A stretch of 64,000 nt of DNA from Ideonella sp. A 288 (GTDB lineage Bacteria; Pseudomonadota; Gammaproteobacteria; Burkholderiales; Burkholderiaceae_C): contig NZ_MWLO01000148.1 in NCBI RefSeq assembly GCF_002198735.1, forward strand, positions 62,001 through 126,000, in the 5' to 3' direction. The notes under the pieces were generated by a model that saw only the letters and a list, made by a program, of their open reading frames with translations, made no database searches and was not told the DNA's origin. Shown piece by piece: positions 56,727-64,000 of this stretch. The first letter of the stretch is position 1; every line of letters starts with the position of its first letter. The position numbers and the translations under genes are program-made.

Positions 56727-57134
56727 TCAAGGCAGGTCGGCCGGTTGCTCGGCCGGCAAGGCCACCACAGGCCCGAACTGCTGGACGGCGCGAAGCAACT
56801 GGTCCTTCGTGAACGGCTTGGTCAGGTACTCCTCCGACCCCACCATGCGGCCCCGCGCCTTGTCGAACAGCCCGTCCTTGGAGGACAGCATGATCACCGG
56901 CACGTGGGCGAATCTGGGATTGCGCTTGATGATGGCGCAGGTCTGGTAGCCATCGAGGCGAGGCATCAGGATGTCGCAGAAGATCAACTGGGGCGAATGG
57001 TCGTTGACCTTGGCCAGCGCATCGAAGCCGTCTTCGGCCAGCACGACGTCGTGCCCGCCCTGGCGCAGGAAGATCTCGGCGCTGCGCCGGATCGTGTTGC
57101 TGTCGTCGATCACCAGCACCTTGGTGGCTGGCAC
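56727..57134 (-). CDS. pilG: Response regulator PilG
   Basis: A 135-aa receiver-only protein of the Pil-Chp system. It shows VLVIDDSNTIRRSAEIFL, LIFCDILMPRLDGYQTC with the phospho-Asp, and EYLTKPFTKDQLL. There is no in-frame ATG. GTG 57134 is preferred because a GAGG lies 8 nt before it and the length equals known PilG; a TTG at 57164 would add ten residues. First gene of the minus-strand pil-chp operon. Confidence 0.92.
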   Translation of the reverse strand: MPATKVLVIDDSNTIRRSAEIFLRQGGHDVVLAEDGFDALAKVNDHSPQLIFCDILMPRLDGYQTCAIIKRNPRFAHVPVIMLSSKDGLFDKARGRMVGSEEYLTKPFTKDQLLRAVQQFGPVVALPAEQPADLP

Positions 57135-57224
57135 CGCCGAAGCCTCGGGTAGGGCATGTTCCAACTCAACGACTCCCGCGCGTGGTGGGCGATGGCCTGG
57201 CTGGCGTGCGCAGCATCTGCACGC

Positions 57225-57398
57225 TCAGATCTGCACCATCTCGAAATCTTCCTTGCGGGCACCGCATTCTGGGCATGTCCAGTTCAATGGAACATCGGCC
57301 CAGGCCGTGCCTGGTGGAATGTCATGCTCGGGGTCACCCGCCACCTCGTCGTAGATCCAGCCGCAGATGAGGCACATCCAGGTGCGCGATTCGGTCAC
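57225..57398 (-). CDS. Rubredoxin
   Basis: A 57-aa iron protein with the two knuckles CLICG and CPECG, and the intervening GTAWADVPLNWTC typical of type I rubredoxins, ending RKEDFEMVQI. GTG 57398 is the likely start. It lies upstream of pilG on the same strand; this rubredoxin-pilG order is frequent in betaproteobacteria and may reflect a shared promoter and not shared function. Confidence 0.93.
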   Translation of the reverse strand: MTESRTWMCLICGWIYDEVAGDPEHDIPPGTAWADVPLNWTCPECGARKEDFEMVQI

Positions 57399-57415
57399 GA
57401 TATCGGGTCGGGTCA

Positions 57416-57438
57416 CTACAATGAAGCAACGATTGTAG
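57416..57438. promoter_or_regulatory. Putative divergent promoter pair between rubredoxin and thiD
   Basis: CTACAAT (57416-57422) and ATTGTAG (57432-57438) form an inverted repeat that places a TACAAT -10-like hexamer on each strand. The -35 regions are weak. Expected transcripts are rubredoxin/pil on the minus strand and thiD-hemL on the plus strand. Confidence 0.45.
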
Positions 57439-57555
57439 CCACGCGGATCCGGCAAAAGACAAGGGCCCGTAGGCACATGCGCAACATTCTTCATATCTTT
57501 CTGGAAGTCTGCAGCCCCTCCGCGCGGCCCTCCGGATCGACTTTCCCGGATCACC

Positions 57556-58521
57556 ATGAACCCTGACATCAATGCCGGCGACGCCCCCGTCGAGGCACCG
57601 CTGGAGCCCCCGCCGCCCGCGTGCGTGATGAGTTTCAATGCCGCCGACCCGAGCGGCGCCACCGGCCTGGCCGGTGACGTGGCCACGCTGGCCGCCATGG
57701 GCGCGCACGCCCTGCCGGTGACCACCTGCATCCTGCTGCGCGACAGTGCCGAGATCTTCGACCAGCACGCCCTCGAAGCCGAGGTGGTGGCCGAGCAGGC
57801 GCGCACGGTGCTGGAAGACATCACCGTGGCCGGCTGGAAGGTCGGCTTCCTGGGCAGCGCCGAAGCCATCAGTGCGGTGGCCGAGATCCTGTCCGACTAC
57901 CCCGATGTGCCGCTCGTGTCCTACCTGCCCAACCTGGGCTGGCTCGACGACGACGCGGGGCAGAGCTACCACGAGGCCTTCCGCGAACTGATCCTGCCGG
58001 CCACCGAGGTGCTGGTGGGCAACCACAAGACGCTGACCGACTTCCTGCTGCCCGACTGGGACAGCGAGCGGCCGCCCTCGGCCCGCGAGCTGGCCGTGGC
58101 GGCCGGCGAACACGGCACGCGCTTCGTGCTCGTCACCGGCATCATGCTGGCGGCCAAGGGCACCGAGCAGTTCATCGACAACGTGCTGGCATCGCCGCAA
58201 GGCGCCCTCACCGGCGAGAAGTTCGAGATGTTCGAAACCTCGTTCGTCGGTGCCGGAGACACACTCAGCGCCGCGCTGGCTGCGCTGCTGGCCGCCGGCA
58301 GCGAGATCCAGGCGGCGGTCGGCGAGGCGCTGGCCTTCATGGATCAGAGCCTGGACGCCGGCTTCCGGCCCGGCATGGGCAACGTCATCCCCGACCGTTT
58401 CTTCTGGGCCATGCCGCCCGCAGAAGACGGCGAGGAACCACCCCCCGAGGCCGGCGGCCAACTGCAAGAAACCGCAACTCCCGAATCCAAAGGCAAAGGG
58501 GCGCCCCGTCGTGTCCACTAA
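57556..58521 (+). CDS. thiD: Hydroxymethylpyrimidine/phosphomethylpyrimidine kinase
   Basis: A 321-aa ribokinase-fold kinase of thiamine pyrimidine synthesis. The N-terminal substrate motif is [17 protein letters not shown], and the anion-hole motif [19 protein letters not shown] is near residue 232. It is about 50 residues longer than E. coli ThiD owing to a Pro/Glu-rich tail and an N-terminal extension. No other thi gene is nearby. Its last 11 nt overlap hemL. Confidence 0.9.
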   Translation: MNPDINAGDAPVEAPLEPPPPACVMSFNAADPSGATGLAGDVATLAAMGAHALPVTTCILLRDSAEIFDQHALEAEVVAEQARTVLEDITVAGWKVGFLGSAEAISAVAEILSDYPDVPLVSYLPNLGWLDDDAGQSYHEAFRELILPATEVLVGNHKTLTDFLLPDWDSERPPSARELAVAAGEHGTRFVLVTGIMLAAKGTEQFIDNVLASPQGALTGEKFEMFETSFVGAGDTLSAALAALLAAGSEIQAAVGEALAFMDQSLDAGFRPGMGNVIPDRFFWAMPPAEDGEEPPPEAGGQLQETATPESKGKGAPRRVH

Positions 58522-59800
58522 TCAGCAATTGTTCGAACGCGCTCAGCGCGTCATCCCCGGTGGCGTCAATTCGCCAGTGCGTGCCTTTCGTGCGGTTGGC
58601 GGCACGCCGCGCTTCATCGCCCGCGCCCAGGGCGCGTACATGTGGGATGCCGAGGGCCAGCGCTACATCGACTACATCGGCTCCTGGGGCCCGATGATCC
58701 TGGGCCATGGCCACCCGGCCGTGCTCGAGGCGGTGCAGAAAGCCGCGCTCGACGGGTTCAGCTTCGGTGCCCCCACCGAGCGCGAAGTCGAACTGGCCGA
58801 GGCCATCATCGCCCTGGTGCCCAGCGTCGAGCAGGTGCGGCTCGTCAGCAGCGGCACCGAGGCCGGCATGAGCGCCATCCGCCTGGCGCGCGGTGCCACG
58901 GGCCGCAGCAAGATCATCAAGTTCGAGGGCTGCTACCACGGGCATGCCGATGCGCTGCTGGTCAAGGCCGGATCGGGCCTGGCCACCTTCGGCCATCCCA
59001 CCAGCGCCGGCGTGCCGGCCGAGGTGGTGCAGCACACGCTGGTGCTGGAGTACAACAACCTCGCGCAGATCGAGGAAGCCTTCGCCACCCAGGGCCACGA
59101 GATCGCCTGCGTGATGATCGAGCCGATCGCCGGCAACATGAACTTCGTCCGTGCGCAGGTGCCTTTCGTCCAGCGCATCCGCGAGCTGTGCACCCAGTAC
59201 GGCGCGCTGTTCGTGTTCGACGAGGTGATGACGGGCTTCCGCGTGGCGCTGGGCGGCGCGCAAAGCGTCTACGCCAAGGCCATCCCCGGCTTCCGGCCCG
59301 ACATCAGCGTGTTCGGCAAGGTCATCGGTGGCGGCATGCCGCTGGCGGCCTTCGGCACCACGCGCGACATCATGAAGCAGCTGGCGCCGCTCGGCCCCGT
59401 CTACCAGGCCGGCACGCTCAGCGGCAACCCGGTGGCCACCGCCTGCGGGCTGGCCACGCTGCACGAGATCGCCAAGCCAGGCTTCTACGAGGCGCTGGCC
59501 GCGAAGACGCAGACATTGGTGGCCGGGCTCACCGCGGCCGCCAGGGAGGCCGGCGTGCCCTTCGTCGGCGACAGCGAGGGCGGCATGTTCGGGTTCTTCT
59601 TCGCCTCCGAACTGCCGCAGAACTACAACGTCGTGATGGCCACCGACAAGGAGCGCTTCAACCGCTTCTTCCATGGCATGCTCGACCGCGGCGTGTACCT
59701 GGCACCGGCGTTGTACGAGGCGGGCTTCGTGAGCGCGGCCCACACCGCCGACGACATCGCCGCCACGGTGGACGCGGCCCGAGGCGCACTGCGCGCCTGA
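58511..59800 (+). CDS. hemL: Glutamate-1-semialdehyde 2,1-aminomutase
   Basis: A 429-aa PLP enzyme forming 5-aminolevulinate in the C5 tetrapyrrole pathway, relevant to the haem-rich oxidase in this window. [14 protein letters not shown] opens the protein, [16 protein letters not shown] binds phosphate, and the PLP Lys is in [18 protein letters not shown] 58511 starts the gene within the thiD coding region. Confidence 0.97.
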   Translation: MSTNQQLFERAQRVIPGGVNSPVRAFRAVGGTPRFIARAQGAYMWDAEGQRYIDYIGSWGPMILGHGHPAVLEAVQKAALDGFSFGAPTEREVELAEAIIALVPSVEQVRLVSSGTEAGMSAIRLARGATGRSKIIKFEGCYHGHADALLVKAGSGLATFGHPTSAGVPAEVVQHTLVLEYNNLAQIEEAFATQGHEIACVMIEPIAGNMNFVRAQVPFVQRIRELCTQYGALFVFDEVMTGFRVALGGAQSVYAKAIPGFRPDISVFGKVIGGGMPLAAFGTTRDIMKQLAPLGPVYQAGTLSGNPVATACGLATLHEIAKPGFYEALAAKTQTLVAGLTAAAREAGVPFVGDSEGGMFGFFFASELPQNYNVVMATDKERFNRFFHGMLDRGVYLAPALYEAGFVSAAHTADDIAATVDAARGALRA

Positions 59801-59815
59801 CGAGCGGAGCCCGCG

Positions 59816-60649
59816 ATGATCAAGCCCACGCAGGCGCTGGGCCAGCCGGCGATGTGGCTGCGCGCGCCCGATGGCGCGCAGGCCACCGTGCTGCTGCACG
59901 GTGCGCACCTCGTGTCATGGATCCCGGCGGGCGACCAGGAGCGGCTGTACCTGTCGCCGCATGCGGTGGCCGGTGGCTCGCACGCGGTGCGTGGCGGCAT
60001 CCCGGTGATCTTCCCGCAGTTCGGGCAACGCGGCCCGCTGCCCCGCCACGGCCTGGCCCGCAACCGGCCCTGGCAGTGGGTGGAAGGCGCCGAGCGCAGC
60101 GGCGTGGCCATCGGCGTGTTGCGGCTGACCGATGACGACGCCACCCGCGCGATCTGGCCGCATGCCTTCGAGGCCGAGCTCAGCTTCAGCCTGGCCGGCC
60201 TGCAGCTCGACGTGGAACTGGCCATCACCAACACCGGGGAGGCACCCTTCGACTTCACCGCCGCCCTGCACACCTACCTGTTGGTGGACGACGTGCGCCG
60301 GGCGCGCCTGGGCGGCCTCTACGGCGTGCGCTATGTCGACAGCCTGACCGGAAAGTCCCAGCACCAGGAGATGGACCCGTTCAGCTTCGCCGGCGAGATC
60401 GACCGCATCTACTTCGATGCCACCGAATCGCAGACGCTCAGCACCGCGATGGGCCGCATGACGATCCGCCGCGAAGGCTTCGACGACGTGGTGGTGTGGA
60501 ACCCCGGGCCCGACAAGGCTGCCGCCATGACAGACATGCCCTCCGACGACTGGTTGCGGATGCTCTGCGTCGAGGCCGCCGCCATCGGCGCGCCCGTCAC
60601 GCTGGCGCCGGGCCAGCAATGGGTGGCGCGGCAGGGTTTCGAGGCCTGA
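59816..60649 (+). CDS. D-hexose-6-phosphate mutarotase (aldose 1-epimerase family, YeaD-like)
   Basis: A 277-aa beta-sandwich enzyme that equilibrates sugar-phosphate anomers. Family features include GGIPVIFPQFG, PRHGLARNRPW with a catalytic His, LHTYLLVDD, and WNPGPDKAAAM near the end. It lies 15 nt after hemL and may be co-transcribed. Confidence 0.9.
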   Translation: MIKPTQALGQPAMWLRAPDGAQATVLLHGAHLVSWIPAGDQERLYLSPHAVAGGSHAVRGGIPVIFPQFGQRGPLPRHGLARNRPWQWVEGAERSGVAIGVLRLTDDDATRAIWPHAFEAELSFSLAGLQLDVELAITNTGEAPFDFTAALHTYLLVDDVRRARLGGLYGVRYVDSLTGKSQHQEMDPFSFAGEIDRIYFDATESQTLSTAMGRMTIRREGFDDVVVWNPGPDKAAAMTDMPSDDWLRMLCVEAAAIGAPVTLAPGQQWVARQGFEA

Positions 60650-60740
60650 CGGCGCCGTCCGGCGACCGACCCGATCCGCCCTCACGCGGCTGGCGGCCCC
60701 CGGCGGCAGTCGCCGGGCCGCCACCTAGAATTCCGCCCCC

Positions 60741-62093
60741 ATGCACATCCACATCCTCGGCATCTGCGGCACCTTCATGGGCGGGTTGGCGGCCATCGCC
60801 CGCGAGGCCGGCCACCAGGTCACCGGCTGCGACGCCAACGTCTACCCGCCGATGAGCGACCAGTTGCGCGCCCTGGGCATCGGCCTGACCGAAGGCTGGT
60901 CGCCCGACCAGCTGGCCACCAAGCCCGACCTGTTCGTCATCGGCAATGTCGTCACGCGCGGCAACCCGCTGATGGAGGCCATCCTCGACGCCGGCCTGCC
61001 CTACACCAGTGGCCCGCAGTGGCTGGCCGATCACGTGCTGGCCGGCCGCCACGTGCTGGCCGTGGCCGGCACGCACGGCAAGACCACCACCACGTCGATG
61101 CTGGCGTGGATGCTCGAATGCGCGGGGCTGCAGCCCGGCTTCCTGGTGGGCGGCGTGCCGCTGAACTTCGGCATCTCGGCTCGGCTGGGTCAGGGCCGAT
61201 GCTTCGTCATCGAGGCCGACGAGTACGACACGGCCTTCTTCGACAAGCGCAGCAAGTTCGTGCACTACCGGCCCCGCACCGCGGTGCTCAACAACCTGGA
61301 ATACGACCACGCTGACATCTTTCCCGACCTGGCGGCCATCGAAACGCAGTTCCACCATCTGGTGCGCACCGTGCCGTCGACCGGCCGGCTGGTGGTCAAC
61401 AGCCGCGAAGAGGCGCTGGCTCGCGTGCTGGCCCGAGGCTGCTGGAGCGAGGTGCAGCGCTTCGGCCCGCGCAAGGAAGAACCCGGCGCGCTGCGCTCGC
61501 GCGGTGAGCCGCACGCCTTCGACGTGCTGCGCGGCAGCCTGAAGGTGGGACGCGTCGATTGGACGCAACTGGGTGAGCACAACCAGCTCAATGCATTGGC
61601 TGCCATCGGCGCGGCCGAGCATGTGGGCGTGTCGCCCGAGGCCGCGGCGGCCGCGCTGGGCAGCTTCCAGAACGTGCGTCGCCGGCTCGAGTTGCGCGGC
61701 GAGGCCGGCGGCGTCAAGGTGTACGACGACTTCGCGCACCACCCCACGGCCATGCGCACCACCGTCAATGGCCTGCGCCGCAAGGTGGGGCTGGCGCGCA
61801 TCCTGGCCGTGTTCGAGCCGCGCACCAACACGATGAAGCAGGGCGCGATGAAGGCCCTGCTGCCCTGGGCACTGGAGGAGGCCGACCTGAGCTTCTGCCT
61901 GCAAGGCAACTATGGCTGGGACGCCGCCGAGGCGTTGGCGCCGATGGGCCGGCAGGCCATGGTGGCCGACAGCGTGGACAAGCTGGCCGCGCAGATCGTG
62001 CGCGAGGCCAAACCCGGCGACCACGTGCTGGTGATGAGCAACGGCGGCTTCGGCGGCATCCACGACAAGCTGCTGCAGGCGCTGGCGCCGTGA
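60741..62093 (+). CDS. mpl: UDP-N-acetylmuramate:L-alanyl-gamma-D-glutamyl-meso-diaminopimelate ligase
   Basis: A 450-aa Mur-ligase-family enzyme that recycles cell-wall tripeptide onto UDP-MurNAc. The N-terminus HIHILGICGTFMGGLA, the ATP loop AVAGTHGKTTTTSM (~110), the EADEYDTAFFDKRSKFVHY stretch and YDDFAHHPTA are diagnostic of Mpl versus MurC. Confidence 0.96.
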   Translation: MHIHILGICGTFMGGLAAIAREAGHQVTGCDANVYPPMSDQLRALGIGLTEGWSPDQLATKPDLFVIGNVVTRGNPLMEAILDAGLPYTSGPQWLADHVLAGRHVLAVAGTHGKTTTTSMLAWMLECAGLQPGFLVGGVPLNFGISARLGQGRCFVIEADEYDTAFFDKRSKFVHYRPRTAVLNNLEYDHADIFPDLAAIETQFHHLVRTVPSTGRLVVNSREEALARVLARGCWSEVQRFGPRKEEPGALRSRGEPHAFDVLRGSLKVGRVDWTQLGEHNQLNALAAIGAAEHVGVSPEAAAAALGSFQNVRRRLELRGEAGGVKVYDDFAHHPTAMRTTVNGLRRKVGLARILAVFEPRTNTMKQGAMKALLPWALEEADLSFCLQGNYGWDAAEALAPMGRQAMVADSVDKLAAQIVREAKPGDHVLVMSNGGFGGIHDKLLQALAP

Positions 62094-62677
62094 CGATCTC
62101 GCACCTGCTGTACCTGCATGGCTTCCGCTCGTCGCCGCAGTCGTTCAAGGCTCGGAGGCTGGCAGACTGGTTGGCGGCGCACCGACCCGACATCACCTGG
62201 TGGTGTCCGCAACTGCCGCCCTCGCCTGCCCAGGCCTGGGCCTTGATCCGGCAGGGCACGGCCGACTGGCCAGCCGACCGCACGGTGGTGATCGGCAGCT
62301 CGCTCGGCGGCTTCTACGCCACCGCCTTCGCCGAGGCCACCGGTTGCCGCGCGATGCTGCTCAACCCGGCCGTCGACCCGGCGCGCGACCTGGCGAAGTA
62401 CATCGGTGAGCAGACTCAGTTCCACCGGCCCGAGGAGCGTTTCGAGTTCCTGCCGGAGTATGTCGACGAGTTGCGGGCGCTCACCGTGCCCGCCGTCAGC
62501 CTGCCGACACGCTACGGCGCGATCATCTGCAAAGGCGACGAGGTGCTCGACTGGCGCGAGATGACCGGCCGCTACCCCGGCGCGACGGTCAAGCTGCTCG
62601 ACGGCAGCGATCACTCGATCACCGACTTCGACGACCACCTTCCATTCCTGTTGAGATTCCTCGAGCTATGCGACTGA
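62090..62677 (+). CDS. yqiA: YqiA-family esterase
   Basis: A 195-aa alpha/beta-hydrolase. The oxyanion region [15 protein letters not shown], the nucleophile elbow GSSLGGFYA, an acid residue in CKGDEVLDW and the His in DGSDHSI form a complete triad. GTG 62090 overlaps the mpl stop (GTGA). Confidence 0.92.
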   Translation: MTISHLLYLHGFRSSPQSFKARRLADWLAAHRPDITWWCPQLPPSPAQAWALIRQGTADWPADRTVVIGSSLGGFYATAFAEATGCRAMLLNPAVDPARDLAKYIGEQTQFHRPEERFEFLPEYVDELRALTVPAVSLPTRYGAIICKGDEVLDWREMTGRYPGATVKLLDGSDHSITDFDDHLPFLLRFLELCD

Positions 62678-63408
62678 AGAACAAGGTTTCCATCATCACC
62701 GGTGCCGCCCAGGGCATCGGCCTGGCCACGGCTCTGAAGTTCGCTGCCGAAGGCGCGATCGTCGTCGTCTGCGACCTGCGCGCGGATGGCGTCGATGCGG
62801 CGGTGGCCGCCATCCATCAGGCCGACGGACAGGCCATCGGCTTCGCACTGAACGTCACCCACCGCGACGAGGTCGACGCCATGGTGGCGGCCGTGAAGGC
62901 GAAGTTCGGCCGCATCGACGTGCTGGTCAACAACGCCGGCATCACCAAGGACGCGCGCCTGCAGAAGATGACGCTCGACCAGTTCGACGCGGTCATCGAT
63001 GTCAACCTGCGGGGCGTCTTCCATGCGTCGCAGGCAGTGGTCGACACCATGGTCGCGCAAGGCTCCGGCGTGATCCTCAACGCGTCCAGCGTCGTCGGCA
63101 TCTACGGCAACTTCGGCCAGACCAACTACGCCGCCTCGAAGTTCGGCGTCATCGGCTTCACCAAGACCTGGAGCCGCGAGCTGGGCCCCAAGGGCATCCG
63201 CGTCAACGCGGTGGCGCCGGGCTTCGTCGAGACGCCGATCCTGCAGACCGTGCCCGACAAGGTGCTGCAGCACATGCGCGACCAGGTGCCGCTGCACCGC
63301 CTGGGCAAGCCCGAGGAGATCGCCGCGGTCTACGCCTTCCTGGCCAGCGACGAGGCCAGCTACGTCAACGGCGCCGTGCTCGAAGTCTCGGGCGGCATGA
63401 CCGTCTGA
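62668..63408 (+). CDS. FabG-like short-chain dehydrogenase/reductase
   Basis: A 246-aa NAD(P)(H)-dependent reductase. The Rossmann motif [14 protein letters not shown], the catalytic Ser in LNASSVVG and the YxxxK pair in YAASKFG are complete; the C-terminus is VSGGMTV. It resembles 3-oxoacyl-ACP reductase (FabG) or an acetoacetyl-CoA reductase; there is no fab or pha context here, so substrate is open. Its ATG overlaps yqiA by 10 nt. Confidence 0.9.
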   Translation: MRLKNKVSIITGAAQGIGLATALKFAAEGAIVVVCDLRADGVDAAVAAIHQADGQAIGFALNVTHRDEVDAMVAAVKAKFGRIDVLVNNAGITKDARLQKMTLDQFDAVIDVNLRGVFHASQAVVDTMVAQGSGVILNASSVVGIYGNFGQTNYAASKFGVIGFTKTWSRELGPKGIRVNAVAPGFVETPILQTVPDKVLQHMRDQVPLHRLGKPEEIAAVYAFLASDEASYVNGAVLEVSGGMTV

Positions 63409-63418
63409 CCCTGCGGCC

Positions 63419-64000
63419 ATGACCCCCGACCGTGCGTGGCTGGCCCAGGCGCTGCAGCGCATCGAGGCCGATGCGCGCCGGTCCGCCGACACGCACCTGA
63501 TCCCGCTGGCGCTGCCCGAGGCGCCGGGTGTGGACGTGTACCTGAAGGACGAGTCCACGCACCCGTCCGGCAGCCTCAAGCACCGGCTGGCGCGCTCGCT
63601 GTTCCTCTACGGCCTGTGCAACGGCCACATCGGCCCAGGGACGACCGTGGTGGAGGCCAGTTCCGGGTCCACGGCCATCAGCGAGGCCTACTTCGCCCGA
63701 CTGCTCGGCCTGCCCTTCGTCGCCGTGGTGCCGCGCGGCACGGCGGCCCGCAAGCTGCAGGAGATCGCCTTCTTCGGCGGCCAGTGCCATGAGGTGGACG
63801 CCGCACAGGTGTACGCCGAGGCCGAGCGCCTGGCGCGCGAACGACGCGGCCACTACATGGACCAGTTCACGCACGCCGAACGGGCCACCGACTGGCGCGG
63901 CAACAACAACATCGCCGAGAGCATCTTCACGCAGATGCGGCACGAACCGCACCCGCTGCCCCGCTGGATCGTCGTCGGCGCCGGCACCGGCGGTACCTCG
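63419..64000 (+). CDS. PLP-dependent cysteine synthase-like enzyme (3'-truncated by window end)
   Basis: The first 194 codons of a fold-type II PLP enzyme. The Schiff-base Lys is in [11 protein letters not shown]. The substrate loop, TSGNT in cysteine synthases, reads SSGSTAIS, so the Asn contacting the PLP O3' is Ser. [12 protein letters not shown] and the glycine-rich phosphate loop VGAGTGGTS are present. Homologs are annotated as cysteine synthase or D-cysteine desulfhydrase; substrate cannot be fixed from this fragment. It starts 10 nt after the dehydrogenase gene. Confidence 0.87.
   Translation, partial: MTPDRAWLAQALQRIEADARRSADTHLIPLALPEAPGVDVYLKDESTHPSGSLKHRLARSLFLYGLCNGHIGPGTTVVEASSGSTAISEAYFARLLGLPFVAVVPRGTAARKLQEIAFFGGQCHEVDAAQVYAEAERLARERRGHYMDQFTHAERATDWRGNNNIAESIFTQMRHEPHPLPRWIVVGAGTGGTS

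Noticed and set aside
1-64000. CRISPR array, rRNA, or prophage
   Set aside because: No regularly spaced direct repeats, no rRNA-like sequence, and no integrase, capsid, portal or terminase gene were seen; the gene order is typical chromosomal backbone apart from the surface locus.

Overview
The window is chromosomal DNA from a high-GC betaproteobacterium. The gene content and order suggest Burkholderiales, most likely the Leptothrix/Rubrivivax/Ideonella group, inferred from family resemblance alone. Indicators are the caa3-type oxidase operon with its DUF2244, DUF2970 and DUF2909 satellites, the rhodanese-grxC-secB-gpsA cluster beside gpmA, the pyrX-pyrB-pyrR-ruvX-yqgE run, and the pilGHIJ-chpA array. 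Coding density is very high, and adjacent genes often overlap by ATGA or GTGA. I see no rRNA, tRNA, CRISPR array or intact insertion sequence.

Region 1 (1-13883, minus strand) is a cell-surface locus. A 1076-residue Ca-binding, RTX/S-layer-like protein sits behind a 370-bp leader with a perfect CRP-type palindrome and two strong inverted repeats. After its terminator comes a tightly coupled operon: a protein resembling the N-terminal half of an IS605-family TnpB with no RuvC nuclease domain, two consecutive type I secretion ABC exporters, an HlyD adaptor, a TolC-type channel, a lipoprotein cyclophilin, a Wzm/Wzt glycan exporter, and a gene that runs off the window. The TnpB-like start codon lies inside a 16-bp perfect inverted repeat. 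This is the most unusual part of the window.

Region 2 (13884-19754) is a signalling cassette. A FecR protein, a CHASE2 nucleotide cyclase and a TPR/beta-barrel outer-membrane protein are divergent from a Crp-family regulator. The Crp recognition helix matches E. coli CRP, and a CRP-like site lies in the divergent promoter. Cyclase and regulator both lack expected nucleotide-binding residues.

Region 3 (19755-30718) has rpoH under a promoter embedded in a CIRCE element, then the caa3 cytochrome oxidase structural genes and the haem A and copper assembly genes (ctaA, ctaB, SURF1, two SCO-type proteins, ctaG).

Region 4 (30719-45901) is housekeeping: BioC-like methyltransferase, ComF, trmL, gpsA, secB, grxC, rhodanese, gpmA, a degenerate HD-GYP protein, a nucleoside-phosphorylase/PRPP-synthetase-like pair, plsC, the pyrimidine cluster with a non-catalytic dihydroorotase, ruvX, yqgE and photolyase.

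Region 5 (45937-57134, minus) is the Pil-Chp chemosensory system controlling type IV pili, with a diguanylate cyclase at its distal end. Region 6 (57225-64000) carries rubredoxin, thiD, hemL, a sugar mutarotase, mpl, yqiA, a short-chain dehydrogenase and a truncated PLP-enzyme gene.
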